From: GWF sp031972135 | GTDB lineage: Bacteria; Patescibacteriota; Microgenomatia; UBA1400; UBA12108 | Direction: 5' to 3' | NCBI GenBank assembly: GCA_031972135.1 | Contig: DALYFH010000013.1 | Span: 1 to 28,977 of the forward strand | DNA length: 28,977 bases | Part shown: positions 28,649 through 28,977 of the stretch, piece by piece | Layout of the letters: every line of letters starts with the position of its first letter | How positions within the stretch are numbered: position 1 is the first letter of the stretch | Program-made: the position numbers and the translations under genes | Notes under the pieces: model-generated | What the model saw: the letters and a program-made list of their open reading frames with translations, nothing else | The model's database searches: none | Told to the model about the DNA's origin: nothing

Positions 28649-28977
28649 ATGCAATACAGCGATTTAATTATCCAGTTCTTTAGCTACTTTGGTTTAACCA
28701 GCGATCAAATTCAGATCAGTGAAAATGACGATATGTTAACAATAGCGCTCGATGTTCCTAGCACCGAGTCAGGTCGCTTTATTGGCCGCTACGCTGCCAC
28801 TCTCGACTCACTCCAGCTCATTCTCTCGCTCATGATCAACAATGGTCAGATCTCTCATCTCCACATCTCAGTCGACGTTGGTGGGTATCGTCAGGAGCGG
28901 TTGAGCGTTCTAGACAGTATGGCCGAGAGGATTAGCGCCGAAGTAGAGGCTACTGGCACTCCCCACGCTTTTCCACC
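28649..28977 (+). CDS. jag: Jag/KhpB-type RNA-binding protein, partial
   Basis: 109 codons are visible before the right edge. The start has an AAGGA Shine-Dalgarno eight bases before the ATG. The KH-like part includes SGRFIGRYAATLDSLQLILS (the GRxIGRxGxTLxALQxL pattern), followed by VDVGGYRQERLSVLDSMAER and ATGTPHAFP, the beginning of the R3H domain. The family binds RNA and acts in cell-envelope or division control; it commonly follows yidC. The N-terminal Jag_N domain is short or missing. Confidence 0.92.
   Translation, partial: MQYSDLIIQFFSYFGLTSDQIQISENDDMLTIALDVPSTESGRFIGRYAATLDSLQLILSLMINNGQISHLHISVDVGGYRQERLSVLDSMAERISAEVEATGTPHAFP

Noticed and set aside
1..28977. Recoded TGA (Gly) genetic code
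   Set aside because: TGA closes many confident genes at the expected C-terminus, including virB4, dnaA, idi and the kinases.
1..28977. tRNA or rRNA genes
   Set aside because: No cloverleaf-like or rRNA-like sequence was recognised by eye; a covariance search would be needed to be sure.

Overview
The window looks like a chromosomal segment of an uncultivated Patescibacteria (CPR) bacterium, most likely Microgenomates-like. The signs are compact operons with ATGA overlaps, a short YidC, small ribosomal and RNase P genes, and a type IV secretion-like locus with many small VirB2-like proteins. Genes end in TGA as well as TAA and TAG, so the code is standard and not the TGA=Gly code of Gracilibacteria/Absconditabacteria. 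The lineage is inferred, since no rRNA is present. A run of 10 N at 2064-2073 marks an assembly gap.

Region 1 (1-4816, minus strand) is an isoprenoid operon. It reads idi, a 68-aa unknown, mevalonate kinase, phosphomevalonate kinase, a Nudix hydrolase, a 152-aa unknown, diphosphomevalonate decarboxylase, and the start of uppS (cut by the window edge). It covers mevalonate to IPP/DMAPP and on to the undecaprenyl carrier for cell-wall synthesis. Region 2 (4846-6178, minus) is an ECF sigma factor followed by three small genes, two of them membrane proteins.

Region 3 (6215-24288, mainly plus) is a T4SS-like locus. It holds seven tandem VirB2/TrbC-like proteins, a 953-aa exported protein with a transglycosylase-like domain fused to an eighth pilin-like segment, a membrane-anchored protein, a VirB6/TrbL-like membrane protein and a 946-aa protein ending in a CHAP-type hydrolase. 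Further on come another anchored protein, a PrgI-like protein with a C-terminal carboxypeptidase-regulatory-like domain, a small TraC/VirB4-N-like protein and the VirB4 ATPase. A 1104-aa soluble unknown lies on the opposite strand inside it. No VirD4, VirB11 or relaxase is seen, so a surface pilus or DNA/protein exchange machine is more likely than a full conjugation system.

Region 4 (24342-28977) is the replication-origin neighbourhood. It has dnaN and dnaA on minus with a DnaA-box-rich oriC between them, then rpmH, rnpA, yidD, yidC and a partial jag/khpB on plus.

The most striking signals outside genes are these. (i) TATAAT-like boxes lie 6-7 nt before the ATG of at least nine genes, implying widespread leaderless transcription. 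(ii) One pilin gene has its own promoter, Shine-Dalgarno sequence and strong terminator. (iii) A 29-nt hairpin repeat occurs between genes and again, in frame, inside rnpA. (iv) Short tandem repeats with an 8-9 bp step sit around virB4 and before yidC. (v) A perfect 14-bp tandem duplication lies in a signal-peptide region. (vi) oriC has a DnaA-trio-like tract.
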